Shown here in pieces: positions 7,882-16,528 of a DNA stretch of 64,000 nucleotides. This DNA is from Actinomadura violacea (GTDB lineage Bacteria > Actinomycetota > Actinomycetes > Streptosporangiales > Streptosporangiaceae), in assembly GCF_017573465.1 (NCBI RefSeq), contig NZ_JAGEPF010000011.1, positions 186,001 through 250,000 of the forward strand, in the 5' to 3' direction. Positions within the stretch are counted from its first letter, which is position 1, and each line of letters opens with the position of its first letter. The translations under genes and the position numbers were made by a program. The notes beneath the pieces were generated by a model that saw nothing but the letters and a program-made list of their open reading frames with translations, had not been told where the DNA came from and searched no databases.

Positions 7882-9090
7882 TCAGGTTAGGTCTCGGGTT
7901 ACGGCGTCGGCCAGGAGGCGGCCGCGGCGGGTGAGGACGGCGCGGCCGCGGGCGTGGGGGCCCGGATCGATGAGGCCCTCGGCGATGGCGCGGCGGACGG
8001 CGGCGTCGTCGAGCAGGCCGGCGGGGCAGCCGTCCGCGAGGCGGAGTTCGAGCATGATCCGCTCGATGCGGCGGTCATCGGCGTCGAGGACCTCGCGCGC
8101 GTACGCGGGAGTGGTGCCCTCGGCTAGGCGGGCGGCGTAGGCGGCCGGGTGCTTGACATTCCACCAGCGGGTTCCGCCGACGTGGCTGTGGGCGCCGGGG
8201 CCGACGCCCCACCAGTCCGCGCCCGTCCAGTACAGGAGGTTGTGGCGGCAGGCGGCCTCCGGGGTCGAGGCCCAGTTGGAGATCTCGTACCAGTGCAGGC
8301 CGTGCGCGCTGAGGAGTTCGTCGGCGATCAGATAGCGGTCGGCCATCGCGTCGTCGTCGGGGGCGGCTAGTTCACCGCGCCGCACCTGCGCTGCTAGGCG
8401 GGTGCCCTCTTCGACTATGAGCGCGTACGCGGAGACATGGTCGGGCTCGCATTCGAGGGCGGCCTCCAGGGAGGCGCGCCAGTCGTCGTCGGTCTCCCCC
8501 GGCGTCCCGTAGATGAGGTCGAGGTTGATGTGCTCGAAGCCCGCCTTGCGCGTCCACTCGACGACCTGGGGGACGCGGCCGGGCGTATGGGTCCGCTCCA
8601 GGACGGCGAGGACGTGCTCGCGCGCGCTTTGCATGCCGTAGGAGACGCGTGTGAAACCGACCTCGCGGAGCTTCGCCACATAGGCCTCGTCCACCGATTC
8701 GGGGTTGGCCTCGGTGGTGACCTCGGCGCCTGGGGCGAGGCCGAATTCGGCATCGATCGCCGCGAGGACGCGCCCCAGGTCGTCGGGCGCGAGGAGGGTC
8801 GGTGTACCGCCGCCCACGAAGACCGTCTGGACGGGAAGGTCCGCATCACCGAGCACCTTGCGGGCCATGCGGATCTCGGCGATGGCGGTGTCCGCATAGG
8901 AGTCACGGCTTGCGCCCGGGCCGAGTTCGGTGGCGGTGTAGGTGTTGAAGTCGCAGTACCCGCAGCGCGTCACGCAGAACGGCACGTGCACGTAGAACGC
9001 GAACGGCCGCGTGCCCAGGCCGTGCAGGGCGCTGCGGGGCAGCGCGCCGTCGGCGGGTACGGGATCACCGTCAGGCAGCGTAGAGGGCAC
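7882..9090 (-). CDS. hemW: Radical SAM family heme chaperone HemW
   Basis: A 402-aa HemN-like radical SAM protein. The family is now regarded as a heme-trafficking chaperone rather than a true coproporphyrinogen III dehydrogenase. The [4Fe-4S]/SAM motif is Cys39-x3-Cys43-x2-Cys46 (CVTRCGYCDF), preceded by AFYVHVPF. GGGTPTLL and the HINLDLIYGTPGE segment are typical, and a HemN C-terminal domain covers roughly 300-400. As in HemW, the extra N-terminal cysteine (CxxxCxxCxC) of HemN is absent: the residue after Cys46-Asp is Phe. It sits in the conserved lepA-hemW-hrcA neighbourhood. Confidence 0.93.
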   Translation of the reverse strand: MPSTLPDGDPVPADGALPRSALHGLGTRPFAFYVHVPFCVTRCGYCDFNTYTATELGPGASRDSYADTAIAEIRMARKVLGDADLPVQTVFVGGGTPTLLAPDDLGRVLAAIDAEFGLAPGAEVTTEANPESVDEAYVAKLREVGFTRVSYGMQSAREHVLAVLERTHTPGRVPQVVEWTRKAGFEHINLDLIYGTPGETDDDWRASLEAALECEPDHVSAYALIVEEGTRLAAQVRRGELAAPDDDAMADRYLIADELLSAHGLHWYEISNWASTPEAACRHNLLYWTGADWWGVGPGAHSHVGGTRWWNVKHPAAYAARLAEGTTPAYAREVLDADDRRIERIMLELRLADGCPAGLLDDAAVRRAIAEGLIDPGPHARGRAVLTRRGRLLADAVTRDLT

Positions 9091-9120
9091 CTCTACAGTC
9101 TGCCGCGCGCGTCCCTATGG

Positions 9121-9561
9121 TCAGACCTCGTCGAGCTTGCGGCGGAGCCAGCCGGGGATGTGCGCGTCGGTGCGGGGGAAGCGGTCGAGGTCCAGCGCGT
9201 AGGCGGACGGCGTGAGCGGCGGCGTGAACTCGGGTTCGCCGTCGTAGTCGAACTCGGCGCTGAACCGGCCGGAGCGCTCGACCTCCAGCCGGGCGGTGAA
9301 CCACGCGCCCTTGCCGCGCCGGTACATCACGCGGCGCAGCTCGTCCATCTTCCCGACGGCCTGGCCGGGCGGCGTGGCCTTGCGGCGCTCGCCGTCGGCG
9401 TCCTCGACCTCGAAGGACGCGCTGTCGATGCCGACGGTGGCGCGGAACTCGAAGCCGAGCCGCTCCCAGCCCGCGGGCGCGGCCGAGCGCAGCGCGCGCA
9501 CGGCGCCGTTGACGGTCTCGCGCTCCTCCGGGGAACGCAGCACCTGCTCGGAGTGGGTCAC
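9121..9561 (-). CDS. YezG-like (DUF600-type) immunity-family protein, hypothetical
   Basis: A 146-aa soluble protein. I placed the start at the GTG at 9561, which has a GGAGG SD seven bases upstream; a longer frame exists but its N-terminus looks non-coding. The C-terminal half, with a basic YRRGKGAWFTARL block, FDYDGEPEF, and an ending of acidic residues then FPR...IPGWLRRKL, recalls YezG-like immunity proteins of polymorphic toxin systems. I cannot confirm that match without a profile search. No toxin gene is adjacent. It lies 30 bp upstream of hemW on the same strand and divergent from the 9767 gene. Confidence 0.6.
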   Translation of the reverse strand: MTHSEQVLRSPEERETVNGAVRALRSAAPAGWERLGFEFRATVGIDSASFEVEDADGERRKATPPGQAVGKMDELRRVMYRRGKGAWFTARLEVERSGRFSAEFDYDGEPEFTPPLTPSAYALDLDRFPRTDAHIPGWLRRKLDEV

Positions 9562-9766
9562 GCTCGAACCTCCGGTACCGTCGACGCACTGCCCCCGACC
9601 GTACCGACATCCGGGCCCGGATCGAGCAGCGCCGGCCGTGTCGCGGCGAAACCGCCGGCCGGGTTCGGCGCCCAGGCGGGACGATCTTGGTCGAGCCGGG
9701 CGGGCGGCGGGCGGCACGGGCCGCAATGCGGCGTGCCGCCCCTCTTGGGCGGATAGGGTCGTCCGA

Positions 9767-10681
9767 ATGCGGAACGAGGGGCCGGTGGACTGGGGGCGCG
9801 TGCCCGCGCGGGTGCTGCTGCGCGGCGGTCCCGGCGGGTGGCACTACGTCGTCGTGGACGACAAGGGCGCGGAGCGCAGCACCGCGTTCGACGGCCCCGG
9901 CACCCGCTGGCAGACCGGCGGGCGGTCCGACCCCGAGCCGCCGTGGTGGCGGCGCCGGCTCGCCGAGACCGCCGAGGACCTGCGCTCGGCGATCGCCGAG
10001 CGGCTCACCGACGCGACCTTCCGCGACCTCGGCGCGGAGGCGGCGATCACCTGGTTCGCGGTGGACGACCCGGTCGAGTGGGAGGGCCTGGTCACGCTCC
10101 GCGAGGCCGACCCGGCACGGTTCCCGGGCCGCGTCGCGCCGTTCGTGATCACGCTGGAGCCGGGCCGCGGGGCGCTGCTCCCGGACGCGCACCTGCTGTT
10201 CAGCACGCCGGCGTCGGACGCGTGGGCGACGCTCTCGGCGGTCGCGGAGCGGTGCGGGACACCCCCGCCACGGGCGCAGTTCCTGTGCGGGTGGGCCGAT
10301 CACCGCAGCGTGCAGGTGGGGCGCGGGGTGCTGTCGCTGTCGACGGAGCGGTCCGGGACGGGCGCGGAGCGGGTCGCGGAGATCTGCGGGACGCGGCGGC
10401 CCGGCTGGAGCGGCAACCCCGAGATGCGGTTCCGGCTCGACGGGATCGACCTGCTGGACGAGCCGGCCGCGGACGTGGCGGCGCTGCTGGAGGAACTGGG
10501 GCACGAGGTCGTGCGGCGCGGGCGGTCCGTGCGGCTGCCCGGGCTCGGCCTGTCGCTGTTCGAGCCCGAAAGCCGGACCGGGGGGCCGCGCAGCAGGCGG
10601 TCCACCGGTGCCGCGGAGCGCTTCGAGGCCGTGTCGATGCTGCTCCCGGCCTCGTTCGCCCGGCTCTGGACGAACGCCTGA
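9767..10681 (+). CDS. Hypothetical protein
   Basis: A 304-aa protein I do not recognise. It looks cytosolic: no signal peptide or membrane segment. It is acidic and Arg-rich, with several Trp near the N-terminus (WGRVPARVLL, WHYVVVDD, PPWWRRRL). The N-terminal third ends in an amphipathic helix (RRLAETAEDLRSAIAERL). The C-terminus has LLEELGHEVV followed by VRLPGLGLSLF, which could be a small α/β unit. The start ATG lacks a strong SD; a GTG 18 bases downstream is an alternative. Codon use is typical of the window, so it is probably a real gene. Confidence 0.65.
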   Translation: MRNEGPVDWGRVPARVLLRGGPGGWHYVVVDDKGAERSTAFDGPGTRWQTGGRSDPEPPWWRRRLAETAEDLRSAIAERLTDATFRDLGAEAAITWFAVDDPVEWEGLVTLREADPARFPGRVAPFVITLEPGRGALLPDAHLLFSTPASDAWATLSAVAERCGTPPPRAQFLCGWADHRSVQVGRGVLSLSTERSGTGAERVAEICGTRRPGWSGNPEMRFRLDGIDLLDEPAADVAALLEELGHEVVRRGRSVRLPGLGLSLFEPESRTGGPRSRRSTGAAERFEAVSMLLPASFARLWTNA

Positions 10682-10797
10682 CGTTCCCGGGCCGTGCGGC
10701 GCGTCCCGGGTGATCGGGTTCGCCGTAACGATCCCGACGCCCACCGGGGACCGGCCCGTCACCGGCGCGCAATCAGCCCGCCCTAGGTTTCCCGATC

Positions 10798-12219
10798 ATG
10801 AGAAGCCGTGCGCGTCACACAGCCCTCGCCCTGTCCGCCGCCGCCGTCGCTCCCCTCGCCCTCGCCGCCGCCCCCGCCGAAGCCTCCCCCGCCGTCTCCC
10901 CCGCCGTCTCCTCCGCACGGGCGATCAATGTCCACCGCGGCGGGCCCGCCCGCTCGTTCTCCTTCACCGCCGGCCGCGCCGGGGAGGCCCTCATCGGCTT
11001 CACCGCGTCCGCGCCGGGGGTGTCGTGGGCCCGCAAGGGCGCCGAGTCCGCCGTGGTGTCGATCGCGGTGGACGGCCGGCACGTCACCGACCTCGTCGTC
11101 CCCTCGTCCGACCCGACGCCCCGCAGCCTCGCCCTCGGCCACGTCGCCCGCGGCCGGCACAAGGTCACCCTGCGGTTCGCCAAGGGCAGCGCTCCGGCGG
11201 CGAGCCGGGTCCGGCTCGCGCGCACCGGCGTCCGGATGCCCGCCGCCGACCAGCGCGTCCTGCGCTACGCGCCCGTCGTGGTCGGGCGGACCGGCTGGCC
11301 GCTGGGCGACCCGTACCAGAACGCCACGACCGACACCCCGCTGATCGCCTGGCACGAGACCAGGCCCGCGGCCACGCCCGGCCACGAGATCATCGAATAC
11401 TCGGTCGTATGGAGCAATGAGGACGGCGGGACGGACACGCCCGCGCTCATGGCCCGCTGGGGCCGCACCACCGACATCGAGTGGATCTACCGGGTGGAGG
11501 TCGACGCGAAGGGGAACCGAGTCGAGGGCACCGGCGAGTACCAGGCGCCCGCGCACGCGACCCTGAAGTTCACCGGCAAGTACGAGGCCGACCATCCGGT
11601 CCTGCAGACGTGCACCTCGAACAACAACATGTGCGACGTCGTCACCCCGGACTCGCCGCTGCGCTTCATGCCGGACGTCACCGCGACGCGTCCCGCCGAC
11701 CGCACCCGCGAGTACGTGATGGACCAGCAGCCCTGGACGTACCGGGTCATGGCGCAGGAGATGCTCCGCGAAGGCAAGATCGAGAACCCGTCGGATCCGG
11801 CGACGACGGCGGTCGGCGACCAGCGCACCTACCTGTACGTCGAGTTCGCCAAGACCACCGGCGCCGCCACCGGGACCGGGTCGGTGCCGGGCGTGGCGCT
11901 CGGCGTGCGGCTGAAGTCCGACCCGTCGCGGCTCTACCGCTCCGACCACGACCAGCCGACCTGGTCGATCGACCGGGACGGGCCCGTCGCGACGACGGTC
12001 GAACTGCCCGCGGGCACGAAGGCGTCCGACATCGCGAGCGTCGAGGCGCTCCGGCGCCCCACCGGGATCGGGGACGACGGCGCGCCCGCCACCGTGACCT
12101 CGGTGAACCGGGGCTTCTTCCTGGACGCCTCGTACCTGCCGCAGCCCTCGTTCCTGGCCTGGAAGGGCTCGGCCGCGCTGACGCCGCAGGCCCCGTCGGC
12201 CGTCCTCTGGCGGCCCTGA
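10798..12219 (+). CDS. Secreted hypothetical protein
   Basis: A 473-aa protein with a clear Sec signal peptide (basic n-region, Ala/Leu core, AEA cleavage site near residue 29). The mature part has no membrane segment and looks β-rich. It contains LIAWHETRP, a WSNEDGG-type acidic loop, and the pair TCTSNNNMCDVV whose cysteines could form a disulphide. The family is present in actinobacteria but I know no function for it. The gene is monocistronic, with a 116-bp upstream gap that should hold its promoter. Confidence 0.75.
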   Translation: MRSRARHTALALSAAAVAPLALAAAPAEASPAVSPAVSSARAINVHRGGPARSFSFTAGRAGEALIGFTASAPGVSWARKGAESAVVSIAVDGRHVTDLVVPSSDPTPRSLALGHVARGRHKVTLRFAKGSAPAASRVRLARTGVRMPAADQRVLRYAPVVVGRTGWPLGDPYQNATTDTPLIAWHETRPAATPGHEIIEYSVVWSNEDGGTDTPALMARWGRTTDIEWIYRVEVDAKGNRVEGTGEYQAPAHATLKFTGKYEADHPVLQTCTSNNNMCDVVTPDSPLRFMPDVTATRPADRTREYVMDQQPWTYRVMAQEMLREGKIENPSDPATTAVGDQRTYLYVEFAKTTGAATGTGSVPGVALGVRLKSDPSRLYRSDHDQPTWSIDRDGPVATTVELPAGTKASDIASVEALRRPTGIGDDGAPATVTSVNRGFFLDASYLPQPSFLAWKGSAALTPQAPSAVLWRP

Positions 12220-12346
12220 CCGCCCCCGAGGACCCCGCACGGGCGACGGGGGCGGGAAAGGCGGGAAACCGGACGAACTCCGGGTGCGTCGTAAGAGTCG
12301 TACACTTCGCCAAAGCTCGCTCAGCGAACCGGAGAGGACACCCGCC

Positions 12347-12943
12347 ATGGCCTACGGGCCTCCCCCGTCGCCCGGCCAGGGACAGCAACCCGGCCAGAAC
12401 CAGGCCTGGCAGCAGCAGCCGCCCCAGCAGAGCCCGTGGCAGCAGCCCGGTTCGGCCTGGCAGCAGCCGCAGCAGCCTCCGCAGCCCGAGGGCGGGGCGT
12501 GGCAGCAGCCCCCGCAGCCCGGGAACAACGCCTGGCAGCAGCCCGACCAGAGCCAGGGCTGGCAGCAGCCGCCCCAGGGGCGCGGCACCACGCCGATGCC
12601 CGGCCATTTCGGTCCCGTCAGCGACGACGACAGGACCTGGTCGCTGATGGCCTACCTCGGCCAGTTCCTCGTCGGCGCGATCGCGCCCGCCGTCGTCTAC
12701 CTCGGCAAGGCGCGCACGCCGTTCGTCCGCCGGCACGCCGCGCAGGGGCTGAACATGGGCATCGCGGCGCTCGCCGTGTGGATCGTCGGCGGCCTGCTCT
12801 CGCTCGCCGCCGAGGTACTGATCTGGGTGCCGCTGCTGTTCACCGCGGCCGTGCTGTTCTTCCTGGTGTACGCCGCGCGGGCCGCCAACCGCGGCGAGTT
12901 CCGCCGGGTCCCCGTCGTGGTCGCCTGGCCGATCGTCAAGTAG
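12347..12943 (+). CDS. DUF4870 domain-containing membrane protein
   Basis: A 198-aa protein. Residues 1-~85 are Gln/Pro/Trp-rich with repeated WQQP units, presumably disordered and cytoplasmic. The rest is the DUF4870 (Tic20-like) membrane domain with the family's WSLMAYLGQFL start, the FVRRHAAQGLN segment and three or four hydrophobic helices ending near VVVAWPIVK. A GGAGAGG SD precedes the ATG. Function is unknown; such proteins are often fused to Gln/Pro-rich tails in actinobacteria. It is convergent with lepA. Confidence 0.85.
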   Translation: MAYGPPPSPGQGQQPGQNQAWQQQPPQQSPWQQPGSAWQQPQQPPQPEGGAWQQPPQPGNNAWQQPDQSQGWQQPPQGRGTTPMPGHFGPVSDDDRTWSLMAYLGQFLVGAIAPAVVYLGKARTPFVRRHAAQGLNMGIAALAVWIVGGLLSLAAEVLIWVPLLFTAAVLFFLVYAARAANRGEFRRVPVVVAWPIVK

Positions 12944-12948
12944 CCGGA

Positions 12949-12967
12949 CCCCGGGCCGCGCCCGGGG
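12949..12967. terminator. Bidirectional terminator between DUF4870 gene and lepA
   Basis: CCCCGGGC (12949-12956) / GCCCGGGG (12960-12967) with a 3-nt loop, in the 33-bp gap between convergent genes. Confidence 0.65.
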
Positions 12968-12976
12968 CCCCGGCGG

Positions 12977-14824
12977 CTACTTGCGGCCCTTGTCGGCGGA
13001 GGAGTCCCCGCCACCGGTGGACAGCGCGGCGACGAACGCCTCCTGCGGGACGTCCACCCGCCCGATCGTCTTCATCCGCTTCTTGCCCTCCTTCTGCTTC
13101 TCCAGCAGCTTGCGCTTGCGGGAGATGTCGCCGCCGTAGCACTTGGCGAGGACGTCCTTGCGGATGGCGCGGATGTTCTCGCGCGCGATGATGCGCGCGC
13201 CGATCGCGGCCTGGATGGGCACCTCGTACTGCTGCCGCGGGATCAGCTCCTTGAGCTTCGCGGTCATCATCAGCCCGTACTCGCGGGACTTCTCGCGGTG
13301 CACGATCTGGCTGAACGCGTCCACCGACTCGCCCTGCAGCAGGATGTCGACCTTCACCAGGTCGGACTCCTGCTCGCCGCTCGGCTCGTAGTCCAGCGAC
13401 GCGTACCCGCGGGTCCGCGACTTCAGCTGGTCGAAGAAGTCGAAGATGATCTCGGCGAGGGGCAGCGTGTAGCGGATCTCGACCCGGTCCTCCGACAGGT
13501 AGTCCATGCCGAGCAGCACCCCGCGCCGCCCCTGGCACAGCTCCATGATCGCGCCGATGTGGTCCGACGGCGACAGCAGCGTCGCCTTCACCACCGGCTC
13601 GTACACCGCGCCGATCTTGCCCTCGGGGAACTCGCTGGGGTTGGTGACGGTGTGCTCCGACCCGTCCTCCATGACCACCCGGTACACCACGTTCGGCGCC
13701 GTCGAGATCAGCGACAGGCCGAACTCGCGCTCCAGCCGCTCGCGGACGATCTCCATGTGCAGCAGGCCGAGGAACCCGCAGCGGAACCCGAACCCGAGCG
13801 CCGCCGACGTCTCCGGCTCGTAGATCAGCGCCGCGTCGTTCAGCCGCAGCTTGTCCAGGGCGTCGCGCAGCTCGGGGTACTCGTCGCCGTCCACCGGGTA
13901 CAGGCCCGAGAACACCATCGGCTTCGGGTCCTGGTAGCCGCCGAGCGCGTCCGGCGCCGGCCGGCCCGCGACGGTCACCGTGTCGCCGACCCGCGCCTGC
14001 CGGACGTCCTTCACCCCGGTGATCAGGTAGCCGACCTCGCCGACGCCGAGCCCCTGGACGGGCTTCGGCTCCGGGGAGATCACGCCGACCTCGAGGGTGT
14101 CGTGCGCCGCCCCGGTCGACATCATCAGGCTCTTCTCGCGGCGCGACAGGTGCCCGTCCATGATCCGGACGTAGGTGACCACGCCGCGGTAGGTGTCGTA
14201 CACCGAGTCGAAGATCAGCGCGCGGGCCGGGCCGTCCGGGTCGCCGACCGGCCCCGGCACGTCCGCGACGATCTTGTCGAGCAGCTCGCGCACGCCCTCG
14301 CCGGTCTTGCCGGACACCCGCAGCACCTCGGACGGGTCGCAGCCGATGATCCCGGCCAGCTCCTCGGCGTACTTCTCCGGCTGCGCCGCGGGCAGGTCGA
14401 TCTTGTTCAGCACCGGGATCAGGTGCAGGTCCGCCTCGAGCGCCAGGTACAGGTTCGCGAGCGTCTGCGCCTCGATGCCCTGCGCCGCGTCCACCAGCAG
14501 CACCGCGCCCTCGCACGCCGCCAGCGACCGCGACACCTCGTAGGAGAAGTCGACGTGGCCGGGGGTGTCGATCAGGTTGAGCACGTAGTCGGTGCCGCCC
14601 GCGCTCCAGGGCAGCCGGACCGCCTGGCTCTTGATCGTGATGCCGCGCTCGCGCTCGATGTCCATCCGGTCGAGGTACTGGGCGCGCATCTGGCGCTCCT
14701 CGACGACACCGGTCAACTGCAGCATCCGGTCCGCGAGCGTCGACTTGCCGTGGTCGATGTGCGCGATGATGCAGAAGTTGCGGATGATCGCGGGATCGGT
14801 CTTGTCAGGCTCAGGCGCTGGCAC
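12977..14824 (-). CDS. lepA: Elongation factor 4 (back-translocating GTPase LepA)
   Basis: A 615-aa translational GTPase that binds ribosomes and is implicated in initiation and back-translocation. The G motifs are all visible: AHIDHGKST at 21-29, DTPGHVDF, and NKIDLP. The middle and C-terminal regions carry LepA hallmarks such as GFRCGFLGLLHMEI and the Lys/Arg-rich end with CYGGDISRKRKLLEKQKEGKKRMK. The length is normal. It lies head to head with rpsT and tail to tail with the DUF4870 gene. Confidence 0.98.
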   Translation of the reverse strand: MPAPEPDKTDPAIIRNFCIIAHIDHGKSTLADRMLQLTGVVEERQMRAQYLDRMDIERERGITIKSQAVRLPWSAGGTDYVLNLIDTPGHVDFSYEVSRSLAACEGAVLLVDAAQGIEAQTLANLYLALEADLHLIPVLNKIDLPAAQPEKYAEELAGIIGCDPSEVLRVSGKTGEGVRELLDKIVADVPGPVGDPDGPARALIFDSVYDTYRGVVTYVRIMDGHLSRREKSLMMSTGAAHDTLEVGVISPEPKPVQGLGVGEVGYLITGVKDVRQARVGDTVTVAGRPAPDALGGYQDPKPMVFSGLYPVDGDEYPELRDALDKLRLNDAALIYEPETSAALGFGFRCGFLGLLHMEIVRERLEREFGLSLISTAPNVVYRVVMEDGSEHTVTNPSEFPEGKIGAVYEPVVKATLLSPSDHIGAIMELCQGRRGVLLGMDYLSEDRVEIRYTLPLAEIIFDFFDQLKSRTRGYASLDYEPSGEQESDLVKVDILLQGESVDAFSQIVHREKSREYGLMMTAKLKELIPRQQYEVPIQAAIGARIIARENIRAIRKDVLAKCYGGDISRKRKLLEKQKEGKKRMKTIGRVDVPQEAFVAALSTGGGDSSADKGRK

Positions 14825-14944
14825 CGGGGTCCGTTCGCAAACTCACAGGTGGACAATGGATCTGTACGTTCCATAGTCCCATGCCGGACGCGATGCTCCG
14901 TGCAGGGCCTCCGCGGCGTCCGGCGCCCGTCCCCGATCGGCCGG

Positions 14945-14974
14945 TTCGCGGTGCGCCGACGCGGTTGGTAGGCT
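14945..14974 (+). promoter_or_regulatory. Putative rpsT promoter
   Basis: TTCGCG (14945-14950), an 18-bp spacer and TAGGCT (14969-14974) resemble vegetative actinobacterial promoters. They would give a leader of ~110 nt before rpsT. This is pattern reading only. Confidence 0.35.
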
Positions 14975-15043
14975 GTGCGACTGCGTGTGGCGTAGCGTCG
15001 TGCCCCGGGGCACCGTCCGCCCCCGTCAGACATCCTGTTCGCG

Positions 15044-15060
15044 CCTGCCGAGTCGGCAGG
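15044..15060 (+). promoter_or_regulatory. Leader hairpin upstream of rpsT
   Basis: Inverted repeat CCTGCCGA / TCGGCAGG around a single G, which in RNA folds as a CCTGCC/GGCAGG stem with a 5-nt loop. It ends 33 nt before the rpsT GTG. It could serve autogenous control by S20 or mRNA stability; neither is shown. Confidence 0.35.
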
Positions 15061-15093
15061 CCACGATCGCAACCAAGGCTGAGGCACTACGAC

Positions 15094-15363
15094 GTGGCTA
15101 ACATCAAGTCCCAGATCAAGCGGAACAAGCAGAACGAGAAGGCGCGGCTGCGCAACAAGGCCGTCAAGTCGGAGCTGAAGACCGCGATCCGCAAGTTCCG
15201 CGAGGCCGCCGAGGCCGGTGACCTCGACGGGGCCACCACCGCGCAGCGCACCGCCGCCCGCAAGCTGGACAAGGCCGTCAGCAAGGGCGTCATCCACAAG
15301 AACCAGGCCGCCAACCGCAAGTCGGCGATCGCCAAGCAGGCCGCCGCCCTGCAGGCCAAGTAA
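15094..15363 (+). CDS. rpsT: 30S ribosomal protein S20
   Basis: An 89-aa, very basic, Lys/Ala-rich protein with the family's start (MANIKSQIKRNKQNEKARLRN) and three-helix pattern. It binds 16S rRNA early in assembly of the small subunit. The start codon is GTG, a common rpsT trait. The rpsT/lepA/holA neighbourhood is conserved in actinobacteria. A good terminator hairpin follows at 15395. Confidence 0.98.
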   Translation: MANIKSQIKRNKQNEKARLRNKAVKSELKTAIRKFREAAEAGDLDGATTAQRTAARKLDKAVSKGVIHKNQAANRKSAIAKQAAALQAK

Positions 15364-15394
15364 GCACGGCGCTCGAAGCAGACGCGCACGCCCG

Positions 15395-15418
15395 GGGCCG
15401 GTCCATCGCGACCGGCCC
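15395..15418 (+). terminator. rpsT terminator
   Basis: GGGCCGGTC (15395-15403) / GACCGGCCC (15410-15418), loop of 6 nt, 31 bases after the rpsT stop. Confidence 0.7.
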
Positions 15419-15456
15419 TGACGCATGCCCGGACTTCCTCAGGGCGGGGGGACGCC

Positions 15457-15990
15457 ATGGACGCGCGGCGCACGGTGAAGATCTCCAAGTACCTCGCCAA
15501 GCACCTGCGGCACCGCCCCGAGCGCATCGGCCTCACCCTCGACGCCGGCGGCTGGGCGAGCGTCCCCGACCTGCTCGACGCCGCCGCCCGGCACGGCTTC
15601 CCGTTCACCCGCGCCGAGCTCGAGCACGTCGTCGCCGTCAACGACAAGCGGCGCTACGCCCTCGACGGCGACCGGATCCGGGCCGTCCAGGGGCACAGCA
15701 TCGACGTCGACCTCGGGCTCCCGGCCGTCCAGCCGCCCGACCTGCTGTACCACGGCACCACCGAGGCCGCCGCGCCCGCGATCCGGCGCGAGGGCCTGCG
15801 GCGGATGGACCGGCACGCCGTCCACCTGTCCCCCGACACCGCGACCGCGCGGCGCGTCGGCGCCCGCCGCGGCCGTCCCGTCGTGCTCGTCGTCGAGGCC
15901 CGGCGGATGGCCGCCGACGGGCACGCGTTCCGCGTCAGCGCGAACGGCGTGTGGCTGGCCGACGCCGTCCCGCCGGAATATCTTCGCTGA
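15457..15990 (+). CDS. kptA: RNA 2'-phosphotransferase (KptA/Tpt1 family)
   Basis: A 177-aa NAD+-dependent enzyme that removes an internal 2'-phosphate from RNA, making ADP-ribose 1'',2''-cyclic phosphate. Family signatures are an N-terminal ISKYLAKHLRHRPE, then LDAGGWASVPDLL, YHGTTEAAAPAIRREGL, HAVHLSPD and the C-terminal Phe-x-Val-Ser-x-Asn-Gly-Val-Trp region. The length is typical. In yeast it finishes tRNA splicing; in bacteria the substrate is unclear. Its last 56 bp overlap the 3' end of the HAD-like gene on the other strand. Confidence 0.94.
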   Translation: MDARRTVKISKYLAKHLRHRPERIGLTLDAGGWASVPDLLDAAARHGFPFTRAELEHVVAVNDKRRYALDGDRIRAVQGHSIDVDLGLPAVQPPDLLYHGTTEAAAPAIRREGLRRMDRHAVHLSPDTATARRVGARRGRPVVLVVEARRMAADGHAFRVSANGVWLADAVPPEYLR

Positions 15991-16459
15991 TCAGCGCGGC
16001 GTCCGCCCACGACGGGACGTGCCGCACCCAGTCCGGGGCGTCGCCCTTCTGCGGCCCGAACAGGTACCGGTACGGGACGACCGCGCGGATCGCCCGGTGC
16101 ACGTCCAGCCGGTCGTCGATCATGTGGGTGATGCCGAGCTCGGCGCAGTGCAGCGCCTTCTCCGGCCGCTTCCGGCAGAACCGCACGTTCCCCCTGGCCA
16201 GACCCGTCCTGCCGTAGAAGTCGTGGTGGTCCAGCCACGCCAGCGTCCGCTCGCGGACCCGGTCGCCGCACTTGGAGATGATCCACGCGCGTCCGCCGAA
16301 CGCCTCCACCAGGACCGGCAGCACCTCGTACACGCCGTCCGCCGCGGGCGACGCCATCGCCTCCGCGAACGACCCGCCGAGGAAGGCCGTGTCCGCCACC
16401 CCCGGCGCCGACACACCTTGGATGACGCGACCGAAATCGATGCCGAGACGAGGTTCCAT
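15935..16459 (-). CDS. HAD-like hydrolase superfamily protein
   Basis: A 174-aa protein. The N-terminal GIDFGRVIQG has the HAD nucleophile position (Asp8). A GITHMIDDRLDVH block with adjacent Asp pair fits HAD motif IV, and RPEKALHCAELG fits the motif III Lys region. The second Asp of the usual DxD is Gly here, so classical Mg-phosphatase chemistry is uncertain. The fold resembles 5'-nucleotidase-type HADs. The gene overlaps kptA by 56 bp in antisense orientation; the overlapped part encodes only its Arg-rich C-terminal tail. Function unknown. Confidence 0.7.
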   Translation of the reverse strand: MEPRLGIDFGRVIQGVSAPGVADTAFLGGSFAEAMASPAADGVYEVLPVLVEAFGGRAWIISKCGDRVRERTLAWLDHHDFYGRTGLARGNVRFCRKRPEKALHCAELGITHMIDDRLDVHRAIRAVVPYRYLFGPQKGDAPDWVRHVPSWADAALISEDIPAGRRRPATRRSR

Positions 16460-16514
16460 GCCTCGACCCTGATCTCTCGGCCGCTAGAACAGAACTATCG
16501 ATGACTCGGCGGTC

Positions 16515-16520
16515 TATAGT
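16515..16520 (+). promoter_or_regulatory. Putative -10 element of a leaderless LysR transcript
   Basis: TATAGT ends only 8 bases before the LysR ATG at 16529, so transcription from it would start at or next to the start codon. There is no Shine-Dalgarno sequence, which supports a leaderless mRNA. ACTAT at 16494 and ATAGT at 16516 form an inverted pair around 17 nt. Confidence 0.35.
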
Positions 16521-16528
16521 CTCCGGTT

